This document shows positions 1 through 12,234 of a stretch of 64,000 bases of DNA, in pieces. The translations under genes and the position numbers were made by a program. Under the pieces are notes generated by a model. That model saw only the letters and a program-made list of their open reading frames with translations, had not been told where the DNA came from and ran no database searches. Each line of letters starts with the position of its first letter. Position 1 is the first letter of the stretch. The stretch comes from Yponomeuta sedellus (Eukaryota > Arthropoda > Insecta > Lepidoptera > Yponomeutidae): positions 4,661,816-4,725,815 of the forward strand of contig OW203729.1 in the NCBI GenBank assembly GCA_934045075.1, read 5' to 3'.

Positions 1-1788
1 GACTCTTATGACAGACTATTTAAACTGTATTTGAATGCACCCTAAGGAGCAATTCCCATAAAAATGTAGGTTGGTTTTTGTTTACAAACGACATTCCGAA
101 TCGCAGTGAAACTTTCCCAATAAGTTTAGTGGACGCAAACCGAGGTCTGGTCTTGCTAAACACTAGTAGGTAATAAGTAATAAGTTAATAACAGAATAAG
201 AAAAGAAATTATAGCCTCATAAGACTTTTCATAGAAACTATTTGAGAGCCAGTAACCTTTTGTTGTAACCATTTTACAATAAAGTCTTCATGTCATATTA
301 TCAAGGCCATAATTTCTTTCTGATAACTTTATTTCTAATAGGCAAGTCGAAAGATTTTTTTAATTCTCTTCCATAATGCAGGGACACATTATTTTTACAA
401 CAAAAAAAACCTATATTTCAGTAATAAACTAAAGAATCTGACGTCACGCCCAGCCGGGTGAAGTTTACCAATGTTAACGTGAGCGTGACGTCACGCGGTG
501 TGATAAGTAATTCAGTCAAAATGGGTGTATTATCATCAGTACTATAATCTTTTATTTTATTGAAAATGTTGGTAATTTTTTTTTAAAACCTATTTAGAGG
601 CTAAAAATTCCACCCATGCCGGGATTCGAACCCGCGACCTCTGGCTATCCGTGCCAGCGCTCTTTCCAACTGAGCTAATGGACGAATCACTGGCATCAGT
701 GAAATTTCGAACCTCTTTACGATATTCTCTGTATTGCGTACAGAATCTCAATCTCTTTTTTTATAAAACTTAATATGTACCTACTTTCCCCTGATATCGT
801 TAAACCTTTGATTATTTGATACTGCAGCCACGCCTATTGTAATCACGATCAAACCTCGATCTGTCTCCTCTAAACATTTCATTGCGATCAGACATGTCGT
901 TTGAAAAATAAAACAAGACTACGTTTGTTTTGGAATTGCTCCCTGTGGGAGACTCCTAATATACAATCGCCGTACAATTTAGGAAAATAGGAAAATGTGT
1001 GTGATGTTTCATTGAATTGTATGGCGAGAGTGTCTTCGCCCTTAAAGCGCTACGCGAATAAATATCAGGACTTGTTTTATAATACGTTTTTTAATGAATA
1101 TTTTAAATCTTAACTGTTTTTAGAACCTAAAGTCTAGAACCTAGACTCAGCAATCTAGGACTTTCATAAATTTCCGCTAAAACGGCCTTTTTCGGCAAAA
1201 CTGCTTTGAACTAGCGTTTAAGATAGAGACTCGATCTAGTTTATAAGCGCTAGCGGTCATAAATAACGTATCTTTGTGTTACTTGTCCTGTCATCAAATT
1301 TTGTCTCGGATTAGCTATCCCTACTGAGTAAGAACGTATAATCTAAGGGTACGTAAATGAAAACTGCATGATATTTTCTAAGGTTAACACGGGTACTAGA
1401 CATAATTAAAATATATCTTTTAATAGACCAAAAAATATTTTTGTATATTTTTTGAGGACCTAAAAGCAACAAAAAAGTATATTTTAAAACTTTGGCCTGA
1501 TTTGGGCTGCATTTGTATCTTGTAACTAGGAATAAATCTTTTTGCCAGGTCATATTATGAAAAGTATTAGTCATAGAGAAAAAATAACTACGATCACATG
1601 AAGTTGTACCATCAATGTTACAAAATGGTACAAATGGGATTGTTCAGTCCCAGTTGTACCATCAATGGTACTGTTCAATGGTACAAGTGGGACGGAGGCG
1701 ACTTTTAGCATGGCCTCTCTAATGAGACTAAAATATTTTATGTGCTAGTTCTCCATTGATGTATTTATGAATTGTGCTATTGTTGTAG
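1..1788. other. Intron or upstream sequence of the SH3 gene
   Basis: I see no exon here. The stretch holds one reverse-oriented tRNA-derived SINE (about 581-750) and a short repeat built on the motif GTACCATCAATGGTAC (about 1606-1690). The next exon begins at 1789 and needs one base from an earlier exon, so the 5' part of the SH3 gene lies either undetected here or off the left edge. Confidence 0.5.
581..750 (-). repeat. tRNA-derived SINE, single copy (snap-SINE family)
   Basis: On the minus strand it has a pol III box A (TTAGCTCAGTTGG, about 672-684) and box B (GGTTCGAATCC, about 622-632), followed by a body ending in the AATAGGTTTT motif near 581-596. The potential acceptor, D, anticodon and T stems can be drawn, but the anticodon loop lacks the universal T33 and a SINE body follows, so this is not a working tRNA gene. 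It belongs to the same family as the copies near 40.6, 49.1 and 60.1 kb. Confidence 0.75.
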
Positions 1789-4700
1789 GGATCAGGACTA
1801 AAGAGGATCTGCCACCGCCGTATAGGGAAGAGGATGTCGCCTTTCAGTTTAGAGAAGAGAGGATACGCGAGGACAGGAACTCGGTAAGATATCATCTTTA
1901 ACTAGACCTATGAGCCAGTTTCTGAATTGAGAATGTCAAGTAAATACTTAACTCTGGTGCTGCGTCGACGAATTTCTCAGCAAAGGGCGTGACAGAACGT
2001 TAGGTACCTACTTAAGTACTTACTTAGTGAAATTCTCAATTCAGAAACTGGCCCTATGTCCATGGATCACGTGACGTTCGAAGAGTAGGGACGAGACATC
2101 ACGATTTGTAATAAAATGTGACAACCACGCGTGTGACGCGTATTTATCTATTTTTCATATATGCCATATAGAGTCGAGGCTATAAGCGATTCATATACAG
2201 AATCGTTCGTAGCCCCGGCTGCCTAAGTGATCTTAAACGATCACGAAGGTTAACCAACATAGGGCGCGTTCAGTGCATGGATGGGTAACCGTCTATGACT
2301 AACGCTAATGGCATTTTTCCGAGCGGTTCCGTGCTTCGCAAGGCATGATAAGCAGTTGGTGCCGGCTGCCGTCGATAGATGGCAGTCGTTAAGCCAAGTC
2401 AGAGGCCTTAGGGCGGCTTCAAAACTTCTGCAAGATCAGCCACTAGTCTTAGTCTAAGCCTCCACCAATCCGGACTTGGCCTCCGTGGTGGAGTATGGCC
2501 TATACCTTCCTTAGGGAAGAGACCCGAGCCCCTCGGTGGGGACATAGTGGGTTGACGATGAACGTTGATGATATGCAGTCACGTGCACTTACCTACATGT
2601 AAACACGTTAGCCTTGTCATATTAACTTCTTCTGGCCTAATGTACGACAAAATTGACTATTTTGACTTTGACAAGGTACTGAAGCATAGTATAAAGAGAG
2701 GGGACAATACAAGTAAAAAAAACAGAACTTCCCGGCCCTTGCCAATTTATAGGCACTGAATTAAAATTTAGCTGAAAGTGACAACCCTAAGACAGTAGCC
2801 AAATATATCGCGGACCGGGCCGGAGATAGTCTATTTCCCCTCTCTTTATACTATGACTGAAGTGCATACATGTTAGTGCACGTGACTGTACACGCCACGC
2901 TCGCTGTACCGACGTTTTCAGGCAGATTGCTGGCAGTGACTGCTGAGGATGGCCGAGCTAAGAGGGAAGTGGGAGGTCTATGTACAGCAGTGGTCGAGTA
3001 CAGGCTGACTGATTAATTGATTGATGTACAATAAATAATATACATCCTTGTTGCCAATACAAATTAAATGAATACTTAGTGTACCACAATTGAAGACAGT
3101 TTAGATTATTTTTCTAGTGCTGCTGGTATCCCAGTTTGGGATAGGTTGTAGCGTCAGTCGTTCGCTTTAGATTTCAAAGAACACAAGAATGTTTTGCGTA
3201 TTGAAAGTGCCGAAAACACAAAGTATTTCAAAAGCGTTTTTCTTTGCAAGTGTTAGGTAAAAAATAAAATAACGTAAAGGCTCCGGTGGATGGACCCGGC
3301 ACTTGTGGATAATAGAAATTGAAGAAACATCCTTACATCCTTTACGTGATAACTTACTTTTTCATTTCCAGGAAACCGCAGCCTCATTCGAAGTGTTAGA
3401 TCTGCTAGCGAACTGCAAAATCGCAGAGAGAGCTGAGAGCGACACCTCCGAAGTAGAATACGCCGAAATAGCCGAAGATATGGGACTGTGGCACTCAACA
3501 CCACTCAGCCAACGGCACAAATCGAAAATCTCCCTCACGTGGGTCCTAAAGGAGAACTTAGAGAACCTAAAACCTCAGGAGGAGCTAGTGAAGACAATAA
3601 ACAAGGAGACCGAAAGATACCAGAGGCACAATCAGAAGTACGTCATCGAAAGACAGAGAAAGTCGAACCGCGTCCAGACGAGAGAACGCGTCGTGGGACG
3701 CAATGAGTTCTACCACAACTTGAAGTTCAAAAGTGCCGCAGAGCTAGTTACTCAAGAGTCGTGTTCCGAGGGAACTAGCACAGGAACGGAGGAGTGGAAG
3801 AGACGACACAGGCATAGACATAGGAAGAAGAAGAGGCGGAGCGAGCGCTTCGGATACGATATTCGGGATTTGGACAGCTTCCTCAGTGAGGTAAATTATG
3901 AAAACTTAAAAAAAGAAATATTTAAAAAACGAAAAACCCGACTGTTAAATTTTAGACCTAAATAGTAAAGTCCTAAATGCATCCGATGAATTTTAACTCT
4001 TGGCAGAAGGGACTTTTTCCTGCTGAGGTTTAAAATTTAACGGATGCACTTAGGACTTATTTAAGACTAGCAGTCGCTTTTTAAAAAAGGAACACATTTG
4101 AAACTTTTTGGTGACGTTTCTTTTTAAATATAGAGTTCAAGCAATATACGAGTAGCATGGCGTAAAGAATAATATTGATAACTCGGCCACTTTCATTAGC
4201 AGTTTAAAGTTAAAAATAATTTTATTATATAAATTAGACGTGTCAAGCTTCAAGATAGTATCACAGATAGTAAGGAAATAAAAAAATATATGAAAAATTT
4301 GGAATTTGCTGTTAGGGATTGCTTTAACTTAATGATTAACGTAACTTTAGTTGGGATTGGGAGGCTAATTTATCGCTAGTGAAGAAACTATTTGCAGATC
4401 CATTATTCACGCCACACCCTGTTTATTTGAGTCGGGGCGCTCTGTAGCAAGCGTGCGTGCGTGACGTCGATCAGAGTAAGTCCGCGATCGCTATGATACT
4501 GCTTTGCGAAAATAGTATTTGTACCGCGTTGACATAAACACCATTCTGTTGCATAAATAGTCAGAAGAGAATGTGTAGTATACCAAGGTGTGATTTATGA
4601 TACTGTGTAGGAGGCAGGCATCGAACAATTTGAGGTAGGCACGCCATAAAAATCCGTGGCCCACGGATTTGACAATCGCAAACATGGAATGTATAATAAA

Positions 4701-7700
4701 AACCGTTATCAACCGTTATTACGTGGCCGTAAAAACACTAAAAAGCAAATAAGATTTTGAATTTACGATCGCATTAAATTGTTCAATGAGAGAGTTTTTT
4801 GTGCATTACCGCTCGGCGGGCCGCGTAAAATCGCCGTCGCCACAGACGGCCTATACTACGTAAACACACGATAAATACGTCAAAAATACAGAACGGCTAC
4901 TCCTAGCTCGTGGTTTGTACCAGAATTAATTCAGAAACTGAAATCTGAAAGTTAATCAGAACTATAGTTCCTTCACTGTCCATCCTCCACCAACCCGGAC
5001 TTGACCCCGTGGTGGACCTTCCTGGTCCTGGAAGAGACCCGTGCCCCAGGAGTCGGGACATACAAGGGTGGATAACGATAGTTCCTTCTTCCCTCGCTTT
5101 TTTACTCCTCGGAGCACAGGGCCTTAACTACCCAATTAAATCCAGCTGACGTAGTTGACGTAGGTAATAAAATGACATTCGACATGGCAGAACTGTAAAT
5201 GGCCATTATATTGGAAACGGCCATAAATTTGGAACTCGATACTAAAGGTCATACGTGGTCGTTCTGCGCCCGTTAAACTATATCAGGCGGTTTAAAATTG
5301 GCGCGAAATTGGACGAGACACAAAAATTGCTCGTCATTTGCAAACCCTCGCGATTCTTTCGGAGAGGCTGACTTTAATAAAGTGTTTTGAGCCCGAGCCT
5401 TCATAACTGACCGATTACAGCCCGTCTAGGGTATTTTCCATTCAGACAATAACAGCCTTTGTTTCCAAACCATTAAGATTGATCCTTACGGAGATAATCG
5501 CTGAGCGCTGGCACAAAATAAAAATTAACAGAACGAATACTATGGTTTCGTTGAACAAAATCCTCACCGATGATAAGGGTCAATGGATGCAATATTGATT
5601 GGATTTGAGGGCAATAAAATACATACTCAGTATCGCATAACTTCCCGCAATTCCATATATTTTCGACAAATTAAAAATCATACGCATAGCTTTTTCAAGA
5701 GAAGTGACTTTAATAAATATTTGGCTGTGGCTGTTCCACTCCTAGACTGAATATCAGCTATACAGGGTGTAACAAAATCCCCGCAAAAAATCTATCCGAA
5801 AATGCGGTGATACACTCGTCAACACGAACAACTTATTAGGGGAATAACTAGTAAATCGCGAATGAAATGTCAGCTTTTACAATATTATACCATAACTTTC
5901 TTGGGCTTTCAGAGCGGTACATCTGTATTATTTAACGCCTAGCCCAGTGCATGCCCCAATGCGGGTTTTTTGGGAAAATAACAATCCATCACGATGAGGT
6001 TAAATGTTACTGTGTTAATGGTAACCAGTCCGCTCTGAAGGTAACACGACACTGTTCCCTTGCGAATTATTTCGTGGTGCATTTATCTTTTTCGCCGGCT
6101 TGGAATTAATTCTGGCGTGGCCTGATGGGAGCGATTGTGATGAAACGCGGCTGAGATTTTAAGTTCGAATTTTAGCTGTTCTTACCAGAAACGGTAACAG
6201 GCGTGACGCCGGTACCAAATAATCAAAGATTTAACGATTTTTAGGGAAAGTACATATTAAAGGATTTAAAACACTGATATAGTTTTATAAAAAAAATTGA
6301 TAACCGATATCTTCTCTATAATATAAAAATTAATTGCTGAATGTGTTGTTAAGCGCAAATCATCTCGAGAGCAGCTGAACCGATTTCGCTTATTCTTTTT
6401 TTAGAATATTCCTTTACGAGGATGGTTAAGAACCATCCTCGGAGAGAAAAATAAAGAAAATATTTAATAATCGACTGTTAGGCGGTAGGTACGAAGTTCG
6501 CTGGGTCAGCTAGTTTTCAATAAAATTAAAGATTATAATACTGCTTTTAGCCATTTTGACTGAAACAGCAATCACACCGCGTGACGTCACGCTTGGGTAA
6601 CATTGGTAAACTTCACCTTACACTTTTGAGCATAATAAACAACTACTTCTTCAAATGCCCCTGCGTCGTCGGAGGCTGGCAATCGGTCTTTTGCACTTTC
6701 ATCCGTCGTGCCAATCTTCTTCAGTTTAGACACCAATCACCTGTGACCGTGCAACTCATGGAAGTTTAACCCTGAAATGCTGTATTATCCTTTACAAATA
6801 ATAAGAACTAGAACGACTTCAGGTGTTGTTTTATTTGTAGATAGTTAGTACAATAAAACAGAAAAACTGAATAAAAACGGATAAGCAGGTAAAATAGTCA
6901 GATCTGGTCGAAGGGTAAACTAGTAGTGATCAAAGAGTATATAACCAAAGAGTATATAACCACGTAGTGATGAAAAATGAGGAAAATCGAAAAATGTGTG
7001 ACGTAATTTAAATATTTGAAAATGATAGGTAGAAAAAGAAATAAAAATAGTGTAAAGAGGTTTGCACCGTTACAGCCCTTACCCTTTCCAGGCCTCCATC
7101 GACCGGCCGGGCAACATCCCCGTGGTCGTAGCCTACCCGACCGTCCTCTACCAGACGCACCGCGGGCAGCAGGAACTAACCCTGCCCTTGGGCACGGTCG
7201 TCAACGCGGTCTTCAAGAACCGCGAGTGGCTCTTCGCGCAGACGCCGCACGGGGAGGAGGGTTACGTCATGTACAATGCGTGTCTGCCGCTCGGGATACT
7301 GCCTAACAGGTGAATTACCCGGTTTCTACCGTTCCGTACAGTCGGCAGACCACACTCTATGGAGTTGACGACTGTACATCGAAAGAACAAAGCTAAACGG
7401 AACCCCTTTTTGGTCACGTAATGTTAGTTTATCTTAGACTATTTTCTTTTCATTGGGGCTTGAGGGTTTTTTCTGAGAAGATGGCATTTTGGGGAAAGGC
7501 TTATACCAAACAGTAGACAGCGTTGGGCTAATGATGATTTTCTTTCCATAAGCGTGTCCAAGAAAGCTAGGTCTTTTCCAACTATCCAGTTTTTGATTAC
7601 GCCCGGATTTTGCTCTTATCGGAGCATTATGTGAGTACTTTTGGGATGAGGATTTGTTATTTTTGTTAGATGATATCAGACAAGACTCCTAAAGGTGATA

Positions 7701-8408
7701 TTGACGGCGGTATAACGCCTAGCAGCTATGATGGTCATCGACAAACCCTGTAACGCAGGGGCCCAGTAGAATGGTGGAGAAATAGGGCAATATTATATAA
7801 GAGGGAATCTGAGTAAGAATGCCTGTAGCAATGAGACAAAGTTAAGAATCCGGCCGTTATTATCCTCGTACCTCAATATGTATAATAATCCAGCAACCTC
7901 ATTTATTTTCAGGACCTCGCCCCGAAAGAAGACACCGTGCTGGGAGAGCAGCACAGACATATATCCGCGCCCCTGCGGGAACCTAACCGACAACGAAAAG
8001 GAACAACTCCGCGGCAGAACCAAGTCGGAATGCCGACACCGTCCGAAGAAGGCCGATAGAGCCCGAAGCAAAACGAACGCGGAAGCACACTTCGATACTC
8101 TATATTTAAAAACCAAATCGGTGTGCTCTAACATTGACAAGTTGTACGAAGATTGGGAGCCAAAGAAGGAATTGAGAAGGAAGGCCAGTGTTCAGAAGGA
8201 GGTGAAAAGACAGACTTTATTAGTGGTAAATAGTGACTTTAAAGGGAACTCCTTGAATAGGACTTTGTCAGTGCAACAAGGAGATGTTGTCGTGTTAATT
8301 CAGGGTCGGGGGGAAACGGATGTGGATTCCGAATGGTTCTTCGTGCGGAACAAAGATGGCGCTCAAGGCTTCATACCGGCATTTGTTGCCGGGCACGGCT
8401 ACATTTAG
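1789..8408 (+). CDS. Protein with two SH3 domains, 3' part of gene
   Basis: Four coding exons are visible: 1789-1883, 3372-3890, 7092-7309 and 7913-8408 (stop TAG 8406-8408), each with AG/GT borders and matching phase. The first carries a PPPY motif. The second is long, acidic then basic, and ends in a His/Arg/Lys-rich run. The third encodes an SH3 domain (core EWLFAQTPHGEEGYVMYNAC). The fourth has a basic linker and a C-terminal SH3 (EWFFVRNKDGAQGFIPAFVA). The first exon needs one base from an upstream exon, so the start codon is missing. SH3 domains bind proline-rich partners, so an adaptor role is likely. The double-SH3 layout recalls the fly adaptor Dlish (Vamana), which acts with Dachs in Fat signalling, but I cannot confirm orthology. 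A polyadenylation signal AATAAA lies at 8478-8483. Confidence 0.8.
1914..2052. repeat. Small MITE with 21-bp terminal inverted repeats
   Basis: Perfect 21-bp inverted arms (GCCAGTTTCTGAATTGAGAA plus one base) lie at 1914-1934 and 2032-2052, spaced by about 100 bp. The element has no coding capacity. It sits 30 bp downstream of the splice donor of the exon ending at 1883. Confidence 0.7.
2165..2575 (+). repeat. 5S-rRNA-like SINE, old copy
   Basis: This is the most 5S-like head in the window: 2239-2292 resembles the internal promoter region of insect 5S rRNA (CGATCAC..GAAGGTTAA..GGGCGCG..CATGGATGGGTAACCG, written with gaps). The family body follows (TTCCGTGCTTCGCAAGGCA, GGCAGTCGTTAAGCC, CTCCACCAA..CGGACTTGG, GTGGGGACATA) and it ends near a TTGATGATATG tail. 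Other copies lie at about 4980, 17.35, 22.9, 23.7, 26.3, 28.3 and 45.9 kb. Confidence 0.75.
3968..4057. repeat. Short foldback repeat
   Basis: Inverted arms AGTCCTAAATGCATCCG (from 3968) and CGGATGCACTTAGGACT (to 4057) flank a 55-bp centre. It lies just downstream of the exon ending at 3890 and is most likely a tiny non-autonomous transposon. Confidence 0.55.
4980..5085 (+). repeat. 5S-like SINE, 3' fragment
   Basis: Only the 3' part of the family is present: CTCCACCAACCCGGACTTG, a shortened GTGGTGGA segment, then AAGAGACCCGTGCCCCAGGA and a tail. It is 5'-truncated. Confidence 0.6.
6315..6513 (+). mobile_element. Non-autonomous Helitron-like element
   Basis: It starts TCTATAATATAAAAAT and ends GGGTCAGCTAG followed by T, fitting the Helitron TC...CTRR ends with insertion before T. 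A second copy lies at 46912-47096 with the same ends and interior (GTTGTTAAGCGCAAAT, GAGAGCAGCTGAACCGATTT). This copy carries an extra palindrome, CGAGGATGGTT/AACCATCCTCG, near 6419-6442. Confidence 0.65.
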
Positions 8409-8611
8409 TTTTGGAGCTTCGGTGTGATGTGATGTTCCTTTTGAGATGGCTTCTGAAGCCATTGTGTAAATTATGTGAATAAAAACTTATTTGTTACGAC
8501 TTCCTTATTTTACTTTCATCCCAAATCACACACTTTTTACACAGTTAAAAAGTTTTAAATGTCCACCTGTAATCATCTTATAGTTACTGTAATGGATACA
8601 ATCATTATAAT

Positions 8612-11091
8612 CTACCGAAAATGCAAGATCTGGTCTCTATAATTAAATGTAGTACAGATGTCAATCTCAGGACTCGAGCCAGCGATGGCGAGCACTTTAT
8701 TGGGGCTGGTCCTCAGGACGGCAGAGTAGACTGTCGTAGCTGACACGGGGAGCTCTACCTTGACTTCTCCAGAGTAGCTGAGCTGGTACAGGTGGTTTGT
8801 GGAGCCTCCTGCCACTACACAGTCGTCGTGGAAAAAGGAGACGTGGATTCCCTGGTCGGGGATGTCGAAAACTGTGACGACGTCCAGGGAGCGAAGGTGC
8901 CAGAGAGACAGGCGTGGGCCTCCGCCGCAGACCTAGCAAAAAATTGTTTGCTTAAGGGTTAACATATTTGGACATAAGGTTTACTGTGACTGTGTTTAGA
9001 GTGACTTTTGCTGAGGTCTAGGATCTAGAGTGTGCTAACTAGGAGTGAATTGAATGAGCCAACGGATGTATTAGCGGTGGATTACCAAAATCCGGCGAGC
9101 ATGTGTGCAGCTACTAATGAATTTTGATGAAATGAAAGAGGTTTAGGGAGGATCATGTAAAGTGTCAAACCCTGATCTCTGCCTAGCCTTCTGGGATACA
9201 AGCGTGTGTTTATCTTATCATTGAAGTTTGCATAAAGTCATCTGCACAGTTCCCATTTTATTAGAATTGTCACTTAGCAAAGAAGTGAATAAGAAGAAAA
9301 AATGTGTGGTTTAGATATCAGCCTCAAAAGAAATAAAGAGGATCAAAAGTAACCATGTGGCGACTGTATCAAGCTCATCAGGAGGTAAAACAATACAGCC
9401 ATATTGCTTTATGCATTAAGCGAGATTGAGATAGAGCGACGTTTTATCACCTTGTCACACACTTGATACTGTGATTGTTTGACCCGAGCTAATACTTACA
9501 ATCCAATCGTCATTTAAAGAGGCGGCGCCGACCCAGTTGCCCAAATCCTTACGGGCGACCTTGTCGTTGGAGTGCGGAGTTATGGAGTTCTGTGCCCTGC
9601 CAGTCCGCGTGTCCCACAACTTCACAGTCCCGTCTTCGCTAGCTGAGACTAGCAGATCTCCTCTGTAATAAAAAAAGTGAAATAGTCATGATGAAAGCTA
9701 TGCGAGTAAAATTTGTGAACTAAGTAAAATTTTCTTTCTTCTAAGGACATAAAACTTTCTTCTAACTTAGGACTGGCCAATTTATGAGAATATCCACAAT
9801 GATAAGAACATTTTTTATGAAGATTGGTGCATCATGCATCCTCTTCCTTTGACAGTTAAACATGTATGTACATTAATACTCGATTAGCACCTACCTACAC
9901 TACCCATCTCAATTTCTCCTTCAGAAATGTTACTGGTACAGAGTTGCTTGGAAGAAATTGCTATCAGCAATAAGGCCGCCAATTGTACTCATTTGTAACT
10001 GCTGTCTCTGTAATAATTTTCTGTTGTGTACAATAAAGAATAATCTTATCTTTTTTTTATCTTATAATATTTGGGTTAGACTGTTTTTTTTTAATTAGGC
10101 AGACTTGTACTAGCTTCTAAAATTGTGTCTAATAAAATGCTTCATACAAAATTCAATTTAATGGCTACTTCGTTAAATTTAAGTAGTTGTACAAGAGGGC
10201 CTAAGCAGAGAGACTAAGAATGTTTAGAATGTACTTACATTGGTTTTTGAACTACAACTTTCATAACTACTACACATTATTGATTTAAATCCAGATTAAC
10301 CTATTTGAGTGAAACCAGGTCAGAGACTTCTCGACAAAAATTAAGTAGGTAAGTTAATCCAGATTTAAATCAATAATTTACTTTGGTCCTTTTGTAAATA
10401 TAACATTGCTATTTAACTCACTTTCCATGCACACTGTGAACATAGTCCGAATGACCTTTATAAGTGGACTTTAGGCTCCCATCCTCCAAGTTGTACACAT
10501 AGATGTTATTGTCCCCACAGCCTGCGTACAATAACTCCTGATTCTCCGACAACAAGAGAGAATTCACATCCAACTCATCTATAAGTGATTTTGACGGAAA
10601 CTTTATCGTCCAAGATGGCTTGCTCAGTTTTGCCCCTACAACCCCCTTCCACTCATAACCAGTGATCTCCCCAACTGATCCGACAATGAGGAACTTTTCA
10701 GAAGAAACCAAACTGCTGACTTGGTGCTCGTTATGCAGCTTGTGAATGTGTTTTGGCTTGTTGTAGTCCGCTGTGAGGAGCTCCACAACTGGATTCAGTA
10801 CACGGTCGAGACTGTAAAGGCGATATTAAATAGGTAATGAAAAAGGCACACAGCAGTTAGGTTACATAAAAATATTCTTGATTTTATTCTTTGCCTGATT
10901 CTACTCAGAAAAGGCCAAGGGGCTAGAGTTTTTTGGCCCATGTGGATATAAATTAGACGCACTACTAAAAAGTTAAAGAGTACTTACTCAAACACAGCAA
11001 GTTGACCGTACAAGTTACCGGCGACTAAATATTTACCGCACGGGGAAAAAGTCTGACTGAGCACGGTATTGTACAGCATTTTATCAACCAT
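8612..11091 (-). CDS. thoc6: THO complex subunit 6 (THOC6), WD40 protein
   Basis: Four exons read on the minus strand: 11091-10988, 10811-10422, 9662-9500 and 8932-8612 (TAG 8612-8614). All junctions keep phase and give 325 aa, close to human THOC6 (about 340 aa). The N-terminus has the family pattern [22 protein letters not shown]40-like repeats follow, including [11 protein letters not shown], the blade [19 protein letters not shown], and [18 protein letters not shown]. The end [16 protein letters not shown] matches the THOC6 C-terminus. In metazoans THOC6 is part of the THO/TREX complex, which couples transcription and splicing to mRNA export in the nucleus. The ATG at 11091 is the first in frame and starts right at the conserved segment. 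It is transcribed away from Srrm234, whose start is 1.1 kb away. Confidence 0.92.
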
Positions 11092-12234
11092 GTTTGTGAC
11101 AACGGAGACGCACTCGAAAGTAGATCAATATGATAATATTTCTTTTGCAACACACAATATTGCAGAATTTTTGGTTCTGTTTATAAATTTTGACAGCTTC
11201 ACAGACTAAATAGAGATCTATGTAGCCAAATTATTCTGTGGCCAAAGCACAGATTACTCTCTCACAGACTATCTAGAAATGTCTTATCTGTGATGTAACA
11301 CAGACTATGTAGACATACAGCCACAGATTATATAGTTATATACAGCCATGACTCCGTAGATAGAGTACGCATGACTCCGAGACGATCAATCTAAATTCAC
11401 AAGCAACGCGTCAAAATCAAATCACTCTTGCTTGAAGGAGTTATTCATGTCCTTCAAATATACAGCCTCCTTTTGTTGCTTACTGAAAACCGTTCAATAT
11501 GAACTAATAGTTTAGATTTATTGCTCAAATTACTTACCTCCGTCATCGTTTCGAAGGAAACGATCAAACGCGTTGGATCCCAGGGGCATTATTATTATGT
11601 ATCCACTGAGTTAAGTGACGTTGATTTTTACTTTTTTTAAGCTACTTCGGCTGTCAAATGACACTTAGAAGTTTTTGACATTTTTTATACATTTTTTGAC
11701 ACTTAGAAGTTGTCTAAATGCTTCACTCGATAGAGTGGAATGCTATGCTACGTAATAGGAGAGCTGGTATTCATGGAGATCGATAGTTTGGTCGGTGTTT
11801 TGCCCAAGATATCTTATCTATATCTTGAAATGTTTGCCACCAAGTATCTACCAACGACTCACAACTTCACAAGCAAGATATTATTACCTTTTCATTATTA
11901 GCAAGAATTTAAATATTTGATTTTGTGCATATAACTAAAACAGTGCTCTGTGCAAAAGCTACGTCAAATAAAACCGGCCATTATATTCTGTGTCATTGTC
12001 ATACACAAATCAAAATGGACGTGTGAAGTGTCTGCAAGGGTTGCTTAGTTTTCGTAATAACTTACTAAAATAAATGGTACGGCCAATGAATTTCTTGCCA
12101 TTTTTAGTGTAAAAGCTTATTTAGATAACAGTTACACTTAACTCTTTACATTTTAACCTTATTCTTGACGTGTCTTTGAAACCGGGTCAATAGTCTGGTC
12201 GTAATTTTATTTTTCAGCGAATCAATCCTGGACG
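11092..12234. promoter_or_regulatory. Divergent upstream region of thoc6 and Srrm234
   Basis: About 1.1 kb separates the two opposite start codons, so promoters for both probably lie here; I cannot place TATA or initiator elements. A short repeat is inserted at about 11577-11770. Just before the Srrm234 ATG, TTTTTCAG at 12210-12217 looks like a splice acceptor, so that gene may have a non-coding first exon in this stretch. Confidence 0.5.
11577..11770 (+). repeat. Short dispersed repeat, copy 1
   Basis: It runs from CAGGGGCATTATTATTATGT to ATGCTACGTAATAGGAGAGC and shares the interior GAGT(T)AAGTGACGTTGATTTTTAC and ACTCGATAGAGTGGAATGCT with the copy at about 19293-19448, where it sits inside a LINE-type fragment. 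This copy contains an internal duplication of TTTGACACTTAGAAGTT. Confidence 0.6.

Larger units (their letters stand above)
3891..7091. other. Intron of the SH3 gene
   Basis: A 3.2-kb intron between coding exons. Besides the foldback at 3968, the SINE fragment at 4980 and the Helitron-like element at 6315, I see no gene in it. Short open frames are scattered and lack family resemblance. Confidence 0.7.

Noticed and set aside
620..690. Possible tRNA gene on the minus strand
   Set aside because: Boxes A and B and a rough cloverleaf exist, but position 33 is not T, a T-stem pair is broken, and the same sequence recurs with a SINE body at three other places.
3303..3371. Upstream extension of the SH3-gene exon to an ATG at 3303
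   Set aside because: A good acceptor (TTCATTTCCAG) ends at 3371 and the phase joins the exon at 1883; the extension reads like intron.
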